Shown: positions 19,584-28,558, counted from the first letter of the stretch. The stretch: 42,280 nucleotides of DNA from Acidobacteriota bacterium (GCA_017304135.1 JAFLBB010000036.1:1-42280); one strand, 5' to 3'. Numbers and translations are program-made. The notes: a model not told the origin generated them from the letters alone.

Positions 19584-21245
19584 ATGCCCGACAGTGGAAT
19601 GAGATCGCTTTGGCGGCGTTTGAGCTTCAAGCTCATCCTGTCCCTGACTGTCATCGTCATCCTCGTCTCCAGCGCCTACGCCTTCTACCACATCCAAACC
19701 CAGCGCCAGCAGATCCTGAACACCATGATCCTGGGCGCCGACCAGTTGTCCAAGGGCATTACTTCGGCCACCTGGCACGCCATGCTCGCCGACAACCGTG
19801 CCGCCGCCTACGAGATCATGCACAAGATCGCCGAGCAGCAAGGCGTCGACCGTATCCGCATCTTCAACCGCGAAGGCCGTGTCATGTACTCGACCAACGC
19901 CGCCGAGATCGATCGCCTCGAAAGCAAAACCGCGGCGGCCTGCGCGCCGTGTCACGGACCCGGCACCGTCAAGCAGTCGCTCACCATCCGCACCAGGGTT
20001 CGCATCGTGGATGCCCCCAAGGAGCATCGGGTGTTGACCATGGTCACGCCCATCCACAATGAACCGGCCTGCAGCAACGCCGCCTGTCACGCCCACCCCG
20101 CGTCCCAAACTGTGCTCGGCGTGCTCGACGTCTCGCTCAAACTGGACCCGGTTATCCAGGAGGAGGCCAACGTACGGCGCCACATCGCACTCTCCATCGC
20201 TGTCCAGATCGCCGTCATTGCCCTCTTCCTCGTGGTTTTCGTACGCCAGTTCGTTGTGCTCCCCATCCGGGAACTGATCGCCGGAACGAAGGAGGTCAGC
20301 GCCATGAACCTCGACCGCCCCATCGCCATCCGCCACCGCTCGCTGGAGATGGACGCCCTCGTCGATTCCTTCAACCTCATGCGCGACCGGCTTGGCGCGG
20401 CCAACGACGAAGTGAGCCGCTTTACGCAAGAACTCGAAGACAAAGTGACCCGCCGCACCGAGCAGCTAAGGTTGGCCCACCAGAAACTAATGCAAACCGA
20501 CCGGCTCGCCTCTCTCGGCCAGTTGGCCGCCAGCGTCGCCCATGAGATCAATAATCCCGTCGCCGGCATCCTCAATCTCTCCATGCTCATGCAGCGCATC
20601 GTGAAGGACGACGGCATTCCCAAGGGCCGCGAGCCGGAGTTTCGCAAGTATCTCGGCCAGGTGGTGTCGGAAACCAGCCGCGTTGGGCGCATCGTTTCCG
20701 ACCTGCTGTCCTTCTCCCGCCGCTCCAAACCGCAGCGCGGCCTGGCCGATCTGAACGCCCTCATCCAGCGCACACTCTCCCTGGTGGACCACAAACTGAA
20801 GCTCGCCAATATTGCCCTGGAGTTGCGGCTCGGCGCGCATCTGCCCCAGCTTCCCTGCGACGCCTCTCAGATGCAGCAGGTGATCCTCAACCTGGTCATG
20901 AACGCCGCCGAGGCAACCACGAATCGTCAGGACGGCCGCATCGTCGTCCAAACGCGCCTTGGCACCGGCGGCCAGTCCATGGAACTCCTCATTCAAGACA
21001 ATGGCGAGGGCATGACTCCGCAGGTGGTCAAGAGAATCTTCGATCCCTTCTTCACCACGAAACCCGATGGCAAAGGCGTGGGGCTTGGCCTGGCGGTCCT
21101 CTACGGCATCGTGCAGGCTCATGACGGCGACGTCGAGGTAACCTCCGCGCCGGGCCAGGGGTCGACATTCGTGGTCAGCCTCCCGCTTGACCACAAACAA
21201 CCGGCCGAAGCCGGGGTTGGCTCGACGGACAAGGCTCGTGGGTGA
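19584..21245 (+). CDS. Membrane sensor histidine kinase with two c-type haem motifs
   Basis: Sensor kinase of a two-component pair with the NtrC-type regulator two genes on. Order of parts: a transmembrane helix at about 16-36; a periplasmic domain of about 165 residues; a second helix at about 200-222; a HAMP linker (LPIRELIAGTKEVSAMNL); HisKA with the phospho-acceptor His320 in ASVAHEINNP; and HATPase_c with the N-box NLVMNAAEA, DNGEGM, FFTTK and GKGVGLGLAV. The sensor domain holds CAPCH (120-124) and the atypical C-x4-CH, CSNAACH (163-169), so it probably binds one or two covalent haems and reads redox state or a gas such as O2 or NO. The signal is inferred. The gene overlaps the archaemetzincin gene. 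An in-frame ATG at 19602 is an alternative start. Confidence 0.9.
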   Translation: MPDSGMRSLWRRLSFKLILSLTVIVILVSSAYAFYHIQTQRQQILNTMILGADQLSKGITSATWHAMLADNRAAAYEIMHKIAEQQGVDRIRIFNREGRVMYSTNAAEIDRLESKTAAACAPCHGPGTVKQSLTIRTRVRIVDAPKEHRVLTMVTPIHNEPACSNAACHAHPASQTVLGVLDVSLKLDPVIQEEANVRRHIALSIAVQIAVIALFLVVFVRQFVVLPIRELIAGTKEVSAMNLDRPIAIRHRSLEMDALVDSFNLMRDRLGAANDEVSRFTQELEDKVTRRTEQLRLAHQKLMQTDRLASLGQLAASVAHEINNPVAGILNLSMLMQRIVKDDGIPKGREPEFRKYLGQVVSETSRVGRIVSDLLSFSRRSKPQRGLADLNALIQRTLSLVDHKLKLANIALELRLGAHLPQLPCDASQMQQVILNLVMNAAEATTNRQDGRIVVQTRLGTGGQSMELLIQDNGEGMTPQVVKRIFDPFFTTKPDGKGVGLGLAVLYGIVQAHDGDVEVTSAPGQGSTFVVSLPLDHKQPAEAGVGSTDKARG

Positions 21246-21795
21246 TCTGCTCGTGGTTCCCATCGGCGAGGTGGAGAATCACTGGCTGCAGGCCGCCGCC
21301 GCCTGCGCCGAAGCGATGCTGCATATGCCCGCTCAACTCCTCAATCCGCTGCCGGTCCCGCCCTCGGCCCTGCACGCCCAGCGCAACCAGTACCTCTCCA
21401 CATCCCTGCTCGAACTCCTCTTGCCGGTCGGGCGGGAACGAGGCGCGCGCGTACTCGGCGTCACCGAACTGGACCTGTTTATCCCCATCCTCACCTTTAT
21501 GTTCGGCCAGGCTCAGTTGGGCGGACGGCTCGCGCTCGTGTCCCTGGCCCGCATCCGCCCGGAGTTCTACCGCTTTCCGCCCGATCCCGCTCTCACGCTT
21601 GAGCGCCTCCGCAAGGAGGTCCGCCACGAGTTGGGACACACGCTGGGGCTGGTGCATTGCGGCGACGCGCGTTGCGCCATGAGCCTGTCCAACTCCATCG
21701 TGCAGGTCGACGCCAAGAATGATTCCCTCTGCGCCTCTTGCCTGGCAAGAAGCCAGGACCATCTGCGCGCACTTCAGTCTGGAGGCAATTCATGA
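21238..21795 (+). CDS. Archaemetzincin-type zinc metalloprotease
   Basis: Archaemetzincin family protein (185 aa), a zinc peptidase fold common in archaea and scattered in bacteria. The hallmark motif is complete: HELGHTLGLVHC, with zinc ligands His130, His134 and His140 and the general base Glu131. It continues with CysX4Cys-x-Met (Cys141, Cys146, Met148) and a final CxxC (Cys165, Cys168), the four-cysteine structural zinc site. The N-terminus LLVVPIGEVE matches the family start. I place the start at GTG 21238, overlapping the kinase stop by 8 bp; a TTG at 21187 would add 17 residues with no family similarity. The stop overlaps the regulator's ATG as ATGA. Its place between kinase and regulator suggests a role in the same signalling chain; natural substrates of the family are poorly known. 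Confidence 0.85.
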   Translation: MGDLLVVPIGEVENHWLQAAAACAEAMLHMPAQLLNPLPVPPSALHAQRNQYLSTSLLELLLPVGRERGARVLGVTELDLFIPILTFMFGQAQLGGRLALVSLARIRPEFYRFPPDPALTLERLRKEVRHELGHTLGLVHCGDARCAMSLSNSIVQVDAKNDSLCASCLARSQDHLRALQSGGNS

Positions 21796-23150
21796 AAAGC
21801 CACTGGCAAATCCTGGTGGTCGACGACGAAAGCGTCATGGCTGAGTCCATGGCGGCCTGGCTGCGGGAGGACGGCTATGCCGTGGACACCGCCGCTTCGG
21901 GCGCCGAGGCGGTCGCGCTGGCCCGCTCCAACAGCTATGCGATGTGTTTCGTTGATCTCAAAATGCCCGGCGGCATGGACGGCATCGAAACCATGATGGA
22001 GGTGAAGAAGATCCAGCCCGAGGCCGTGGTCATCATCATCACCGCCTACGCCACCGTCGATACGGCCATCGCCGCCATCAAGGAAGGCGCCCTCGAGTAC
22101 ATCGTCAAACCCTGTAACCCGGAAGAGATCTCTATCCTCGTCCAGCGCACCATCAAGGTGAAAAACCTGCAGCGCGAAAACGAAATCCTGCGCAAAAAAC
22201 TCTCGCGCAAATACCACGTCCACGACATCGTCACCAAGAACGCGCGCATGCAGGACCTCCTCCACCTGACGCGCGAAATCGCCGGCCTCCGCAGCACCGT
22301 CCTCATCCGCGGCGAAAGCGGCACGGGCAAGGAACTGGTTGCCCGCGCCATCCACTTCTCCGGCTGCCGCGCCAAGGCGCGCTTCGTCGCCGTCTCCTGC
22401 GCCGCGCTCGCCGAAACGCTGCTCGAAAGCGAGCTCTTTGGCTATGAAAAGGGCGCCTTCACCGGGGCCAATGCCCAATCGAAAGGTAAGTTCGAACTCG
22501 CCGACGGCGGCACCATCTTCCTCGATGAAGTGGGCGACATCTCACCCAAGTTGCAGGCCGACCTTCTTCGTGTGCTTCAGGAGCGCCGCTTCTTCCGCGT
22601 CGGAGGCAACGAAGAGATCCGCGTCGATGCCCGTGTCATCGCCGCTACGAACAAGGATCTCGCCAAGCTGGTCGAGGAGGGGACCTTCCGCGACGACCTG
22701 TACTACCGCCTTAACGTGATCGAAATCCAGATCCCGCCGTTGCGCGAACGCCGCGAAGATATCCCCATGCTGGCGGCCCATTTCGTCGACCGCCTGAATC
22801 ATGAACTTGGACGCGCCGTGGAATGCCTCTCCAGCGAGGCGCTGCGCGTTCTCATGGATCACAACTGGCCCGGCAATGTGCGCGAACTGGAAAACGCCAT
22901 TGAGCGCGCTCTCGTCACCTGCCGCTCCACCGAGCTGACCCGCGACGACTTCGGCTTCCTCGGCCAGTCACGCAACTCGCACACCTGGGTCATTCCGCCG
23001 AACACCACGCTCGCCGACATCGAGAAGCAGGCCATCAAGGTCACCCTCGAACGCACTTCAGGCAACGTGAAAGAAGCGGCCGCCATCCTCGACATCGACC
23101 GCTCCACGCTCTACGAAAAGATCAAACGCTACGAAATTGCCCGGGCCTGA
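21792..23150 (+). CDS. NtrC-family sigma-54-dependent response regulator
   Basis: Response regulator that activates sigma-54 RNA polymerase. The start at 21792 follows GGAGG by 6-7 nt and overlaps the archaemetzincin stop; upstream in-frame residues are discarded. The receiver domain (about 1-120) has the acidic pair DDE (11-13), phospho-acceptor Asp55 in FVDLKMPG, and Lys106 in IVKP. The AAA+ domain has Walker A GESGTGKE (174-181), the sigma-54 contact loop GAFTGA (221-226) and Walker B GTIFLDEVGD. At the C-terminus is a Fis-type helix-turn-helix (EAAAILDIDRSTLYEKIKRY). Length of 452 aa is standard. Its likely partner is the haem kinase. A sigma-54-like element with an inverted repeat at enhancer distance precedes the convergent respiratory operon, a plausible target. 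Confidence 0.93.
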   Translation: MKSHWQILVVDDESVMAESMAAWLREDGYAVDTAASGAEAVALARSNSYAMCFVDLKMPGGMDGIETMMEVKKIQPEAVVIIITAYATVDTAIAAIKEGALEYIVKPCNPEEISILVQRTIKVKNLQRENEILRKKLSRKYHVHDIVTKNARMQDLLHLTREIAGLRSTVLIRGESGTGKELVARAIHFSGCRAKARFVAVSCAALAETLLESELFGYEKGAFTGANAQSKGKFELADGGTIFLDEVGDISPKLQADLLRVLQERRFFRVGGNEEIRVDARVIAATNKDLAKLVEEGTFRDDLYYRLNVIEIQIPPLRERREDIPMLAAHFVDRLNHELGRAVECLSSEALRVLMDHNWPGNVRELENAIERALVTCRSTELTRDDFGFLGQSRNSHTWVIPPNTTLADIEKQAIKVTLERTSGNVKEAAAILDIDRSTLYEKIKRYEIARA

Positions 23151-23167
23151 TGGCGCGCTTCCCGCAC

Positions 23168-23986
23168 TCAGCAGTTCAGGAACATCGCCGCCGAAACCTC
23201 GTCCCAGGGAGCATCGGGAAGCGCCTGGTGCAGGTCCGCAACCAGCGCGCCGCCATCGGCTAGCGCCGCTCCTGTGGGCGTGCTTGAAAGCAGGATCATT
23301 AGCCGGTCGGTTTCCGCATTGACCCATGCGTGCGCCTCCGCGCCGCTCAGCAGATGGCGGAATGCCCGCTCTCCTGCCTCCGGCTTCACTCTGAGCTGCC
23401 ACTGTCCGCCGGGCGCCCCATGCGCGATCACTTCTCCTTCCAGCGGCGAGCGTACGCTCACCGAGGCGCCGTTTCGCATCATGCGCCAGGCTGCGCCGTT
23501 CACCGAGAGCTTCGTCCCTGGAGCGGGCAACTCCACCACTTCGGGCGCGCCGAAAACGCGCGCGCCAAGGTCGTCCAGGCCAATCAACGCCGTGCCGTCC
23601 GGTTGCGGCTCCACCCACGTGTGGCCGCGATGGTAGAGGCGGGTCTCGGGATACTCCAGCCCTGCTGGCAAAGTGACTGGCCACCGTGTCTCGATGGTGG
23701 CGAACTTGGGATGTGTCTCGCAGTCGCGGCAGTCGAATCCGCGGTCGCACAGACGGCCCGGCGCCGCTCCCTCGAAGGCGTGACGGCAGAGCCGTTCCTG
23801 GCGCGGCAGGTCCTCAAAGTCGCAATGCCACGCAATGGCCCCCGCGCGCCCGCTGCGCACGTCCCGCAGCGTGCGGAAAAATGCCACCGCCAGCGTCACC
23901 AGCAACACGCTCAGCACGAGCCCGAACGCGCTCAGGAAAATGATGTGGACGGGGCTCCAATGAAATCCATTCACTCCGGGGAACAT
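23168..23986 (-). CDS. Membrane-anchored GcvH-like protein with cysteine-rich segment
   Basis: Last gene of the respiratory-complex operon. The ATG at 23986 follows AAAGGAG at good spacing and gives 272 residues. There is one N-terminal transmembrane helix (about 12-37), then a cysteine-rich stretch with Cys55, Cys67, Cys80, Cys86 and Cys89 (pattern RLC-x5-CRDC-ETHP). From about 117 follows a fold like the glycine-cleavage H protein: YHRGHTWVEPQ, ALIGLDDLGARVFG, VVELPAPG and SPLEGEVIAHG. In true GcvH a lysine before the 'SPxxGxV' turn carries lipoate; here that place reads RMMRNGASVSV, so it is probably not lipoylated. Cysteines may bind metal or an Fe-S cluster. It may be an accessory or assembly subunit; function is unknown. 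Confidence 0.78.
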   Translation of the reverse strand: MFPGVNGFHWSPVHIIFLSAFGLVLSVLLVTLAVAFFRTLRDVRSGRAGAIAWHCDFEDLPRQERLCRHAFEGAAPGRLCDRGFDCRDCETHPKFATIETRWPVTLPAGLEYPETRLYHRGHTWVEPQPDGTALIGLDDLGARVFGAPEVVELPAPGTKLSVNGAAWRMMRNGASVSVRSPLEGEVIAHGAPGGQWQLRVKPEAGERAFRHLLSGAEAHAWVNAETDRLMILLSSTPTGAALADGGALVADLHQALPDAPWDEVSAAMFLNC

Positions 23987-23997
23987 GACGACTCCTT

Positions 23998-25251
23998 TCA
24001 ACGTTCCTGCTCTTGCGGGAAGAGCCGGGTGTAGCGGTACAGCACCGAGTAGACAATGACGCCGTAGGCCACGACGCCGCCAAATACGGCGACCTCCTGC
24101 CAGCTCGGCGTGTAGCTCAGAAACTCATCAAAGGGCAGCGTGGCCAGCGACAGCGTCTGCACAGTCAGCACGTAGCGGTTGAGCGCCACCCCCGCACAGG
24201 CCAGCAGCGCCGGCGCAATCAGCCAGCTCGTGTTCACCTTGCCCGCGCGCATCAGCCACAACGCCGGGACAAAACCGAACAGCCCGATCTCCACAAACAG
24301 AATCCAAACTCCAAACGGCTCCCAGGAGTAGTATTCCCAGGGCAGAAAGCCGCCGCGGCGCGACGTCGAGTTGAGCCACACCATCGTGTCGATCGACTTC
24401 AGCAGCACATAGAAGGTCAACATCCATCCCGATACCCGCGCCAGGCGCACGTAGACACTCTCCAGCACCAGCCGCTTCCGCGTCACCCACTCGGCAACCC
24501 GCGTCATGATCAGCAGGAACGAGGGCCCCACCGCCATCGCCGACAACACGAACAGGAAGAAGGTCGTCGGCCAGATGCCGAAACTCTCGCGGAACGCGAA
24601 CGGCCGTCCGCGCAGCACGCCGTAGAGTCCGCCGAGCGACCCCTGGTGGAAGAAGGAGAGAAACGCTCCGATGCCGGCCAGCACCGGAATCAGCTTGTGC
24701 AACTCCCATTCGAAGACGAGAAACGAGGGAATCTTGCGGAACTGCCGGTTCCGCAGCAGCACGGGCAGATACTCCACCGCCAGCACGCACAGGTACAGCG
24801 TGATGCAGAAAGTGACCTCTGTCAGCATCGAATGCGCATTCGGATGCCAGAACGTGAACCAGGCCCGAAGCGGCTGGCCGACGTCGATGGCAAGCACGGT
24901 CACCGCGCCGCTGTAACAGAGGAACCCGATCAGCACCGCGCTCCGGATCACCGCGTTCAGCTCTTTCAGCTTGAAGAAGTACAGCAGCACGCCGGAAAAG
25001 AACGCGCCGCCGCCGAAAGCGATAATGGCCAGGTCGAGGAAGATCCACAGCCCGAACGCAAACCGGTTATCCATGTTGGTGTGCAGCAACCCGTCGCGCA
25101 GGCAGAGGTAGGCTGCCCACAGGCCAAGTCCAAGCAGCAGGCACCACGGCGTCAGCCAAAGCGAAAACCGCGCCGGGGTGCAGCGAGTAACACCGCGCGG
25201 GACAAATTTGCGATCGAGCATCGTCGTTGGGACCCAGGCCATGTCAGCCAT
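23998..25251 (-). CDS. NrfD/HybB-family quinone-binding membrane subunit (QrcD-like)
   Basis: Integral membrane protein of the NrfD/PsrC family, which holds the quinone-binding site of several respiratory complexes. I count ten hydrophobic segments, as expected for the HybB/QrcD branch (417 aa), rather than eight as in PsrC. Recognisable blocks are FGLWIFLDLAIIAFGGGAFF, HQGSLGGLYG and NSTSRRGGFLPW in loop regions. It starts 8 bp inside the ferredoxin gene (ATGGCTGA overlap), and the next gene's ribosome site sits at its stop. In the Qrc and alternative complex III families this subunit exchanges electrons with menaquinone; this is family knowledge, not seen in the sequence. Confidence 0.9.
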   Translation of the reverse strand: MADMAWVPTTMLDRKFVPRGVTRCTPARFSLWLTPWCLLLGLGLWAAYLCLRDGLLHTNMDNRFAFGLWIFLDLAIIAFGGGAFFSGVLLYFFKLKELNAVIRSAVLIGFLCYSGAVTVLAIDVGQPLRAWFTFWHPNAHSMLTEVTFCITLYLCVLAVEYLPVLLRNRQFRKIPSFLVFEWELHKLIPVLAGIGAFLSFFHQGSLGGLYGVLRGRPFAFRESFGIWPTTFFLFVLSAMAVGPSFLLIMTRVAEWVTRKRLVLESVYVRLARVSGWMLTFYVLLKSIDTMVWLNSTSRRGGFLPWEYYSWEPFGVWILFVEIGLFGFVPALWLMRAGKVNTSWLIAPALLACAGVALNRYVLTVQTLSLATLPFDEFLSYTPSWQEVAVFGGVVAYGVIVYSVLYRYTRLFPQEQER

Positions 25252-26008
25252 GACGTTCCTCCTTCGCCGGAGCCGCTCCGCCTCTTTCCGCCATCTCGTG
25301 GAGCCAGTTTTGGCCGGAGCGGTATCTCACTTTCGGCTGCGTGCCAAGCCCTTCCAGCCAGGCAAAGGTCTCGCCTGACTTGGCCAGCGCTCCCTCCGGG
25401 TCGTTCCAGTCGCCAAACGTGATCGCCTGCGTCGGGCATGCCTCCACGCAAGCCGGCGTGTAGATGCCAGGATCGAGACTTCCGTTCACTGCCGCCGCGT
25501 CCTGCGCCGCATGCAGCCTGGATTGGCAGAAATCGCACTTCTCCACCACTCCTCGCATGCGCGGCGCCACCGCCGGATTCAAGGTCGCCTCCATGCCCGC
25601 CGGCCAGCTCGGATCGCCCCAGTTGAACGACCGCGCGTGATACGGGCAGGCCGTCATGCAATACCGGCAACCAAGACAACGCTGCGGCATCTGCTCGACG
25701 ATCCCCGACAGGACATCCAGTTCCACCGCCTGCTGCGGGCACACCGTGACACAAGGCGTTTCATGCTCGCATTGCATGCACATCATGGGTAGAAAGGCCG
25801 TCCGGCGGCCCGCTGCCGTGGGATTGTTCAGCGTGAACACCCGCAGCAGCGAAATCGAGTTGCGGTCGTTTTCGCGGGCCGCACCCGGAGCGACGTTGTT
25901 CTCCGCGGCGCACGCAATCACACACGCCCCGCAGCCCGTGCAGCGGTCCAAATCAATCACCATGCCGTAACGGCGAGGCGTGCGGGAAGTCTTCTGTGTA
26001 GCGGACAT
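25244..26008 (-). CDS. Four-cluster 4Fe-4S ferredoxin subunit (QrcC/HybA-like)
   Basis: Iron-sulfur subunit that would carry electrons between the MopB-family protein and the membrane subunit. All sixteen cluster cysteines are present: CTGCGAC-x3-C (Cys23, 26, 29, 33), CMQC-x5-C-x3-C (77, 80, 86, 90), CLGCRYC-x3-C (111, 114, 117, 121) and CDFC with PACVEACP (158, 161, 187, 191), giving four [4Fe-4S] clusters. Length of 254 aa is typical of PsrB/HybA/QrcC proteins. No transmembrane helix. It lies 2 bp after the MopB gene and overlaps the NrfD gene by 8 bp, so it is tightly co-expressed with them. Confidence 0.93.
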   Translation of the reverse strand: MSATQKTSRTPRRYGMVIDLDRCTGCGACVIACAAENNVAPGAARENDRNSISLLRVFTLNNPTAAGRRTAFLPMMCMQCEHETPCVTVCPQQAVELDVLSGIVEQMPQRCLGCRYCMTACPYHARSFNWGDPSWPAGMEATLNPAVAPRMRGVVEKCDFCQSRLHAAQDAAAVNGSLDPGIYTPACVEACPTQAITFGDWNDPEGALAKSGETFAWLEGLGTQPKVRYRSGQNWLHEMAERGGAAPAKEERHG

Positions 26009-26010
26009 GA

Positions 26011-27957
26011 TCAGGACCTCCTTATCTGGGCCGCCTGGGTTGGCCCCGCGCCAGGCTCAGCCGCGCCCATGGCTTCCAAAACGAGCTGGCTGCCATCACC
26101 GCATGCGCCCAATTCCAACTGGCCTGGGATCGCCGCGGCATCGCAGCGCACTCGGCCTCGCGTTTCGCCAAACGGCGTGGACACCAACACACTGTCGCCC
26201 GGCCTCAGGTTCAGCTCTCGCGCCGTGCGCGGATTCATGCGCACCTCCCCTGGCACAGCGTAGAGGCGCGTCTCGCGATCCAGCTTCGAGGCCAGCGGCA
26301 CGGCGGGCAGCACGCTCAGCGACCCACGCGGGCTCGAAGCCACCGCGATCAACGAAGGCTGCTCCGGCCGCCCGGCGCTCCAGTCAACGGCATCAATCTT
26401 CGCCCGCAACGGCCCGGGCTCCACCGGTTCATCCACCCACACAGCCCCCTCCGCCATCGCGGCCTCGAACTTCTCCAGGTCCGTCGCTTCGGCTCTCTCA
26501 CCTCCGGCGTGGCGGTACACATGCCCACGCTTGGCCGCCACAATCGCCGCCGCGCGCGCCTTGCGCAGTTCCTCATACGACTCCACCTTCACCTGCAGCG
26601 CCTCCGCCAGTTGGGCGGCGAACTCAGCGGGCGGAAGCGCGGACGCCGGTACGCTCGAAAGCCCGTCGCTGTAGCTCCATGTCTCCACCGCGGCATCACG
26701 CGCTCCGCGGGCGTCCTCGGCGCCTTCGAGAAACGTCGTCGACGGAATCAAAACATCGTTCGGCCCAAACGCTTCGGGAAGAAATGCGCTCAACCGCACC
26801 AGCGTTCCCTTGGCCGCCAGTTTGCGCCGCAGCAGCGCTTCCGGCGCCACGATGCCGGCGCTGCTCGCCTCATGCACCAGCAGGTCCAGTGAATGGTCCG
26901 GCACGCGGTCCAGGTATTGCGGCGGCTGGGGTGCTCCCGTTAGCGGGCGGCGCATCACGATCCCACCCGCGCGGCCAAGCGCCCCGATCGCCACATTGAG
27001 CGCCGCAATCATCCGCTCGGTCGCCTCGGGCAGCCCGCTTGAAGCCGCCTCGCCCCCGCCCACAACCAGCGCCGGCGCCTGCTCCCGCAAACGCAACGCC
27101 AGGTCGGAAAGGCTCGCCGGCGACAGGCCCGTGATCTCGGCGGCCGGCTCAATGGCTAGTTTGCCCGCCAGCGCGGCCACCAGGGCCGCCTCCGAACCGG
27201 GCCGCAGAATCAACGCGCGATCAGCCAGTTGCGCCGTCCGCGACCAGTGAGAGCCCGCATGCACGAACACCGGCTTGCCCGTCTCCACGCGACGGCTCCA
27301 CAACCGGCTCATCCGCCCCGTGCTGCCCCAACTGTCCAGCAGCGGCGCGCCGACGCTGAGGATCAGCGCCGCATGCTCAAAGTCGTACCCCAGCGTGCCG
27401 GGGCCCATACCGGCTAGGTCTTCCATCGTCCGCAGGCTGCGGTCTTCCACCTGCGCCAGCGTCACCACCGTGCCGCCCTTGGCTCGCGCGATTCGGTCAT
27501 ATAGAGCGCTCACGATCCGCCCAGGGCGCTCATCGAGAATGGCTGCCTTGGCCCCCGCTGCTTCCAAACGGCGGGCCACCTCGGCAATCGCCTCTTTCGT
27601 TTCGACGGCATGGCCGTTCACAATCGCCGTTCGCAGGCGGCGCGGATGATAGGGCAGTTGATGCGCGCCGTACACCACCGGGCAAAGCGCTCCGCCGCCG
27701 GTCGCATGCTCCGCCGCTGGGGCCACGCCAAACACGCCCGCCGAACCGCAGCGGGCCTTCACACCACAGCCCGCCGCGCACAGCGTGCAGAGCCCGAATT
27801 TCTCCGTAACCGGCCCTCGCACCGGAGTCGGCGTCCACGACCAGTTCTGCGTCCAGATGGCCGAGTCGTCCAGCAGTTTCCACGGAACCGGCGACAGCGC
27901 TCCGCCTACCGCTGCGCCTCCCGCCAAGCCGAGTAATTCGCGTCTTCCGATGGCCAT
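26011..27957 (-). CDS. MopB-family (molybdopterin oxidoreductase-like) subunit, QrcB-like
   Basis: Large exported subunit of the complex, of the molybdopterin-oxidoreductase superfamily. A twin-arginine leader (GRRELLGLAGGAAVGG) is followed by the N-terminal cluster motif CTLCAAGC (Cys57, Cys60, Cys64) with a fourth Cys at about 92 (GALCPVV). The middle has dinucleotide-fold blocks (ALVVGGGEAASSGLPEAT, LIPSTTFLEGAED). The C-terminus has the DUF1766-like barrel typical of MopB: NPRTARELNLRPGDSVLVST. At 648 aa it is shorter than catalytic members (750-1,000). In the Qrc and alternative complex III families the equivalent subunit has no molybdenum and only passes electrons; I cannot prove that here. 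It comes 16 bp after the cytochrome gene. Confidence 0.88.
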   Translation of the reverse strand: MAIGRRELLGLAGGAAVGGALSPVPWKLLDDSAIWTQNWSWTPTPVRGPVTEKFGLCTLCAAGCGVKARCGSAGVFGVAPAAEHATGGGALCPVVYGAHQLPYHPRRLRTAIVNGHAVETKEAIAEVARRLEAAGAKAAILDERPGRIVSALYDRIARAKGGTVVTLAQVEDRSLRTMEDLAGMGPGTLGYDFEHAALILSVGAPLLDSWGSTGRMSRLWSRRVETGKPVFVHAGSHWSRTAQLADRALILRPGSEAALVAALAGKLAIEPAAEITGLSPASLSDLALRLREQAPALVVGGGEAASSGLPEATERMIAALNVAIGALGRAGGIVMRRPLTGAPQPPQYLDRVPDHSLDLLVHEASSAGIVAPEALLRRKLAAKGTLVRLSAFLPEAFGPNDVLIPSTTFLEGAEDARGARDAAVETWSYSDGLSSVPASALPPAEFAAQLAEALQVKVESYEELRKARAAAIVAAKRGHVYRHAGGERAEATDLEKFEAAMAEGAVWVDEPVEPGPLRAKIDAVDWSAGRPEQPSLIAVASSPRGSLSVLPAVPLASKLDRETRLYAVPGEVRMNPRTARELNLRPGDSVLVSTPFGETRGRVRCDAAAIPGQLELGACGDGSQLVLEAMGAAEPGAGPTQAAQIRRS

Positions 27958-27973
27958 GACCTGTGTGTCCTTT

Positions 27974-28552
27974 CTAGCGGTGGCATCCGAGACAGCCGGC
28001 GCTCACGCCCTTTTGCTCGTGGCACGATTCGCAGTCGGACATCTTCATTCCCTCGCCCGGCTTCAGTCCCACCCTGATCATGCGCGGACCCCACACATTG
28101 CGGCTCTCCCCCGTCACACGGTTGCGGTAAAACGGCTCCGCCGCCGTCGCCGACCCGCGCCCGCCATGACATTCCTCACATTTCATCGCGGCCTTGTTGA
28201 CATGCACCGCGTGCGAGAACCGCACGTTCATTGGCTGCCGCGAGTACACCTTCCAATCCAACTCACGCTCCGGGGCCACATAGCTCGTGACGAGAATCTT
28301 CTCGGCTTCCGTCTTGCCTAAGGGCTCCGCGTGGCAGGCGCCACAACTCGCCGTGCGGGGAATCCCCGCGAACTGCCCGTCGGCGGCCACTTCATGACAA
28401 CTCGAACACTCCATCGAGCCCTTCTCGATGTGGATCTTGTGGTTGTACTGCAGGGGCTGGGGCTCACGCTGGTACAGCAATTGCGGGAAGCCCCACCAAC
28501 CGAAAGCAAGGCTTCCGGCGAGACCAAGCAGAAAGGCGATCAGGACACGCAT
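27974..28552 (-). CDS. Membrane-anchored pentahaem cytochrome c (QrcA/ActA-like)
   Basis: Multihaem cytochrome c of 192 residues. One N-terminal transmembrane anchor (about 1-25) precedes a periplasmic part with five CxxCH motifs: CSSCH, CGACH, CEECH, CESCH and CLGCH, the last at the very C-terminus. Extra histidines in YNHKIHIEKG and RFSHAVHVNK are likely distal ligands, the usual pattern of cytochrome c7/c3-like proteins. Qrc's QrcA has six haems, ActA of alternative complex III five; this one matches the latter count while its gene order matches qrc. It starts 6 bp after the upstream GcvH-like gene. It would be the entry or exit point for electrons on the periplasmic side. Confidence 0.92.
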   Translation of the reverse strand: MRVLIAFLLGLAGSLAFGWWGFPQLLYQREPQPLQYNHKIHIEKGSMECSSCHEVAADGQFAGIPRTASCGACHAEPLGKTEAEKILVTSYVAPERELDWKVYSRQPMNVRFSHAVHVNKAAMKCEECHGGRGSATAAEPFYRNRVTGESRNVWGPRMIRVGLKPGEGMKMSDCESCHEQKGVSAGCLGCHR

Positions 28553-28558
28553 GGTTCG

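Noticed and set aside
24013..25422. 469-codon + strand frame opposite the NrfD and ferredoxin genes
   Set aside because: Low-complexity Gln/Arg/His translation; the opposite strand has ten membrane helices and sixteen cluster cysteines.
25980..26999. 339-codon + strand frame opposite the MopB gene
   Set aside because: Pro/Arg/Ser-rich translation without domains; shadow.
27974..28552. Reading the cytochrome as NapC/NirT-type quinol dehydrogenase
   Set aside because: Motif order and the C-terminal CLGCH resemble c7/c3-like QrcA/ActA proteins, and NrfD is present to handle quinone.
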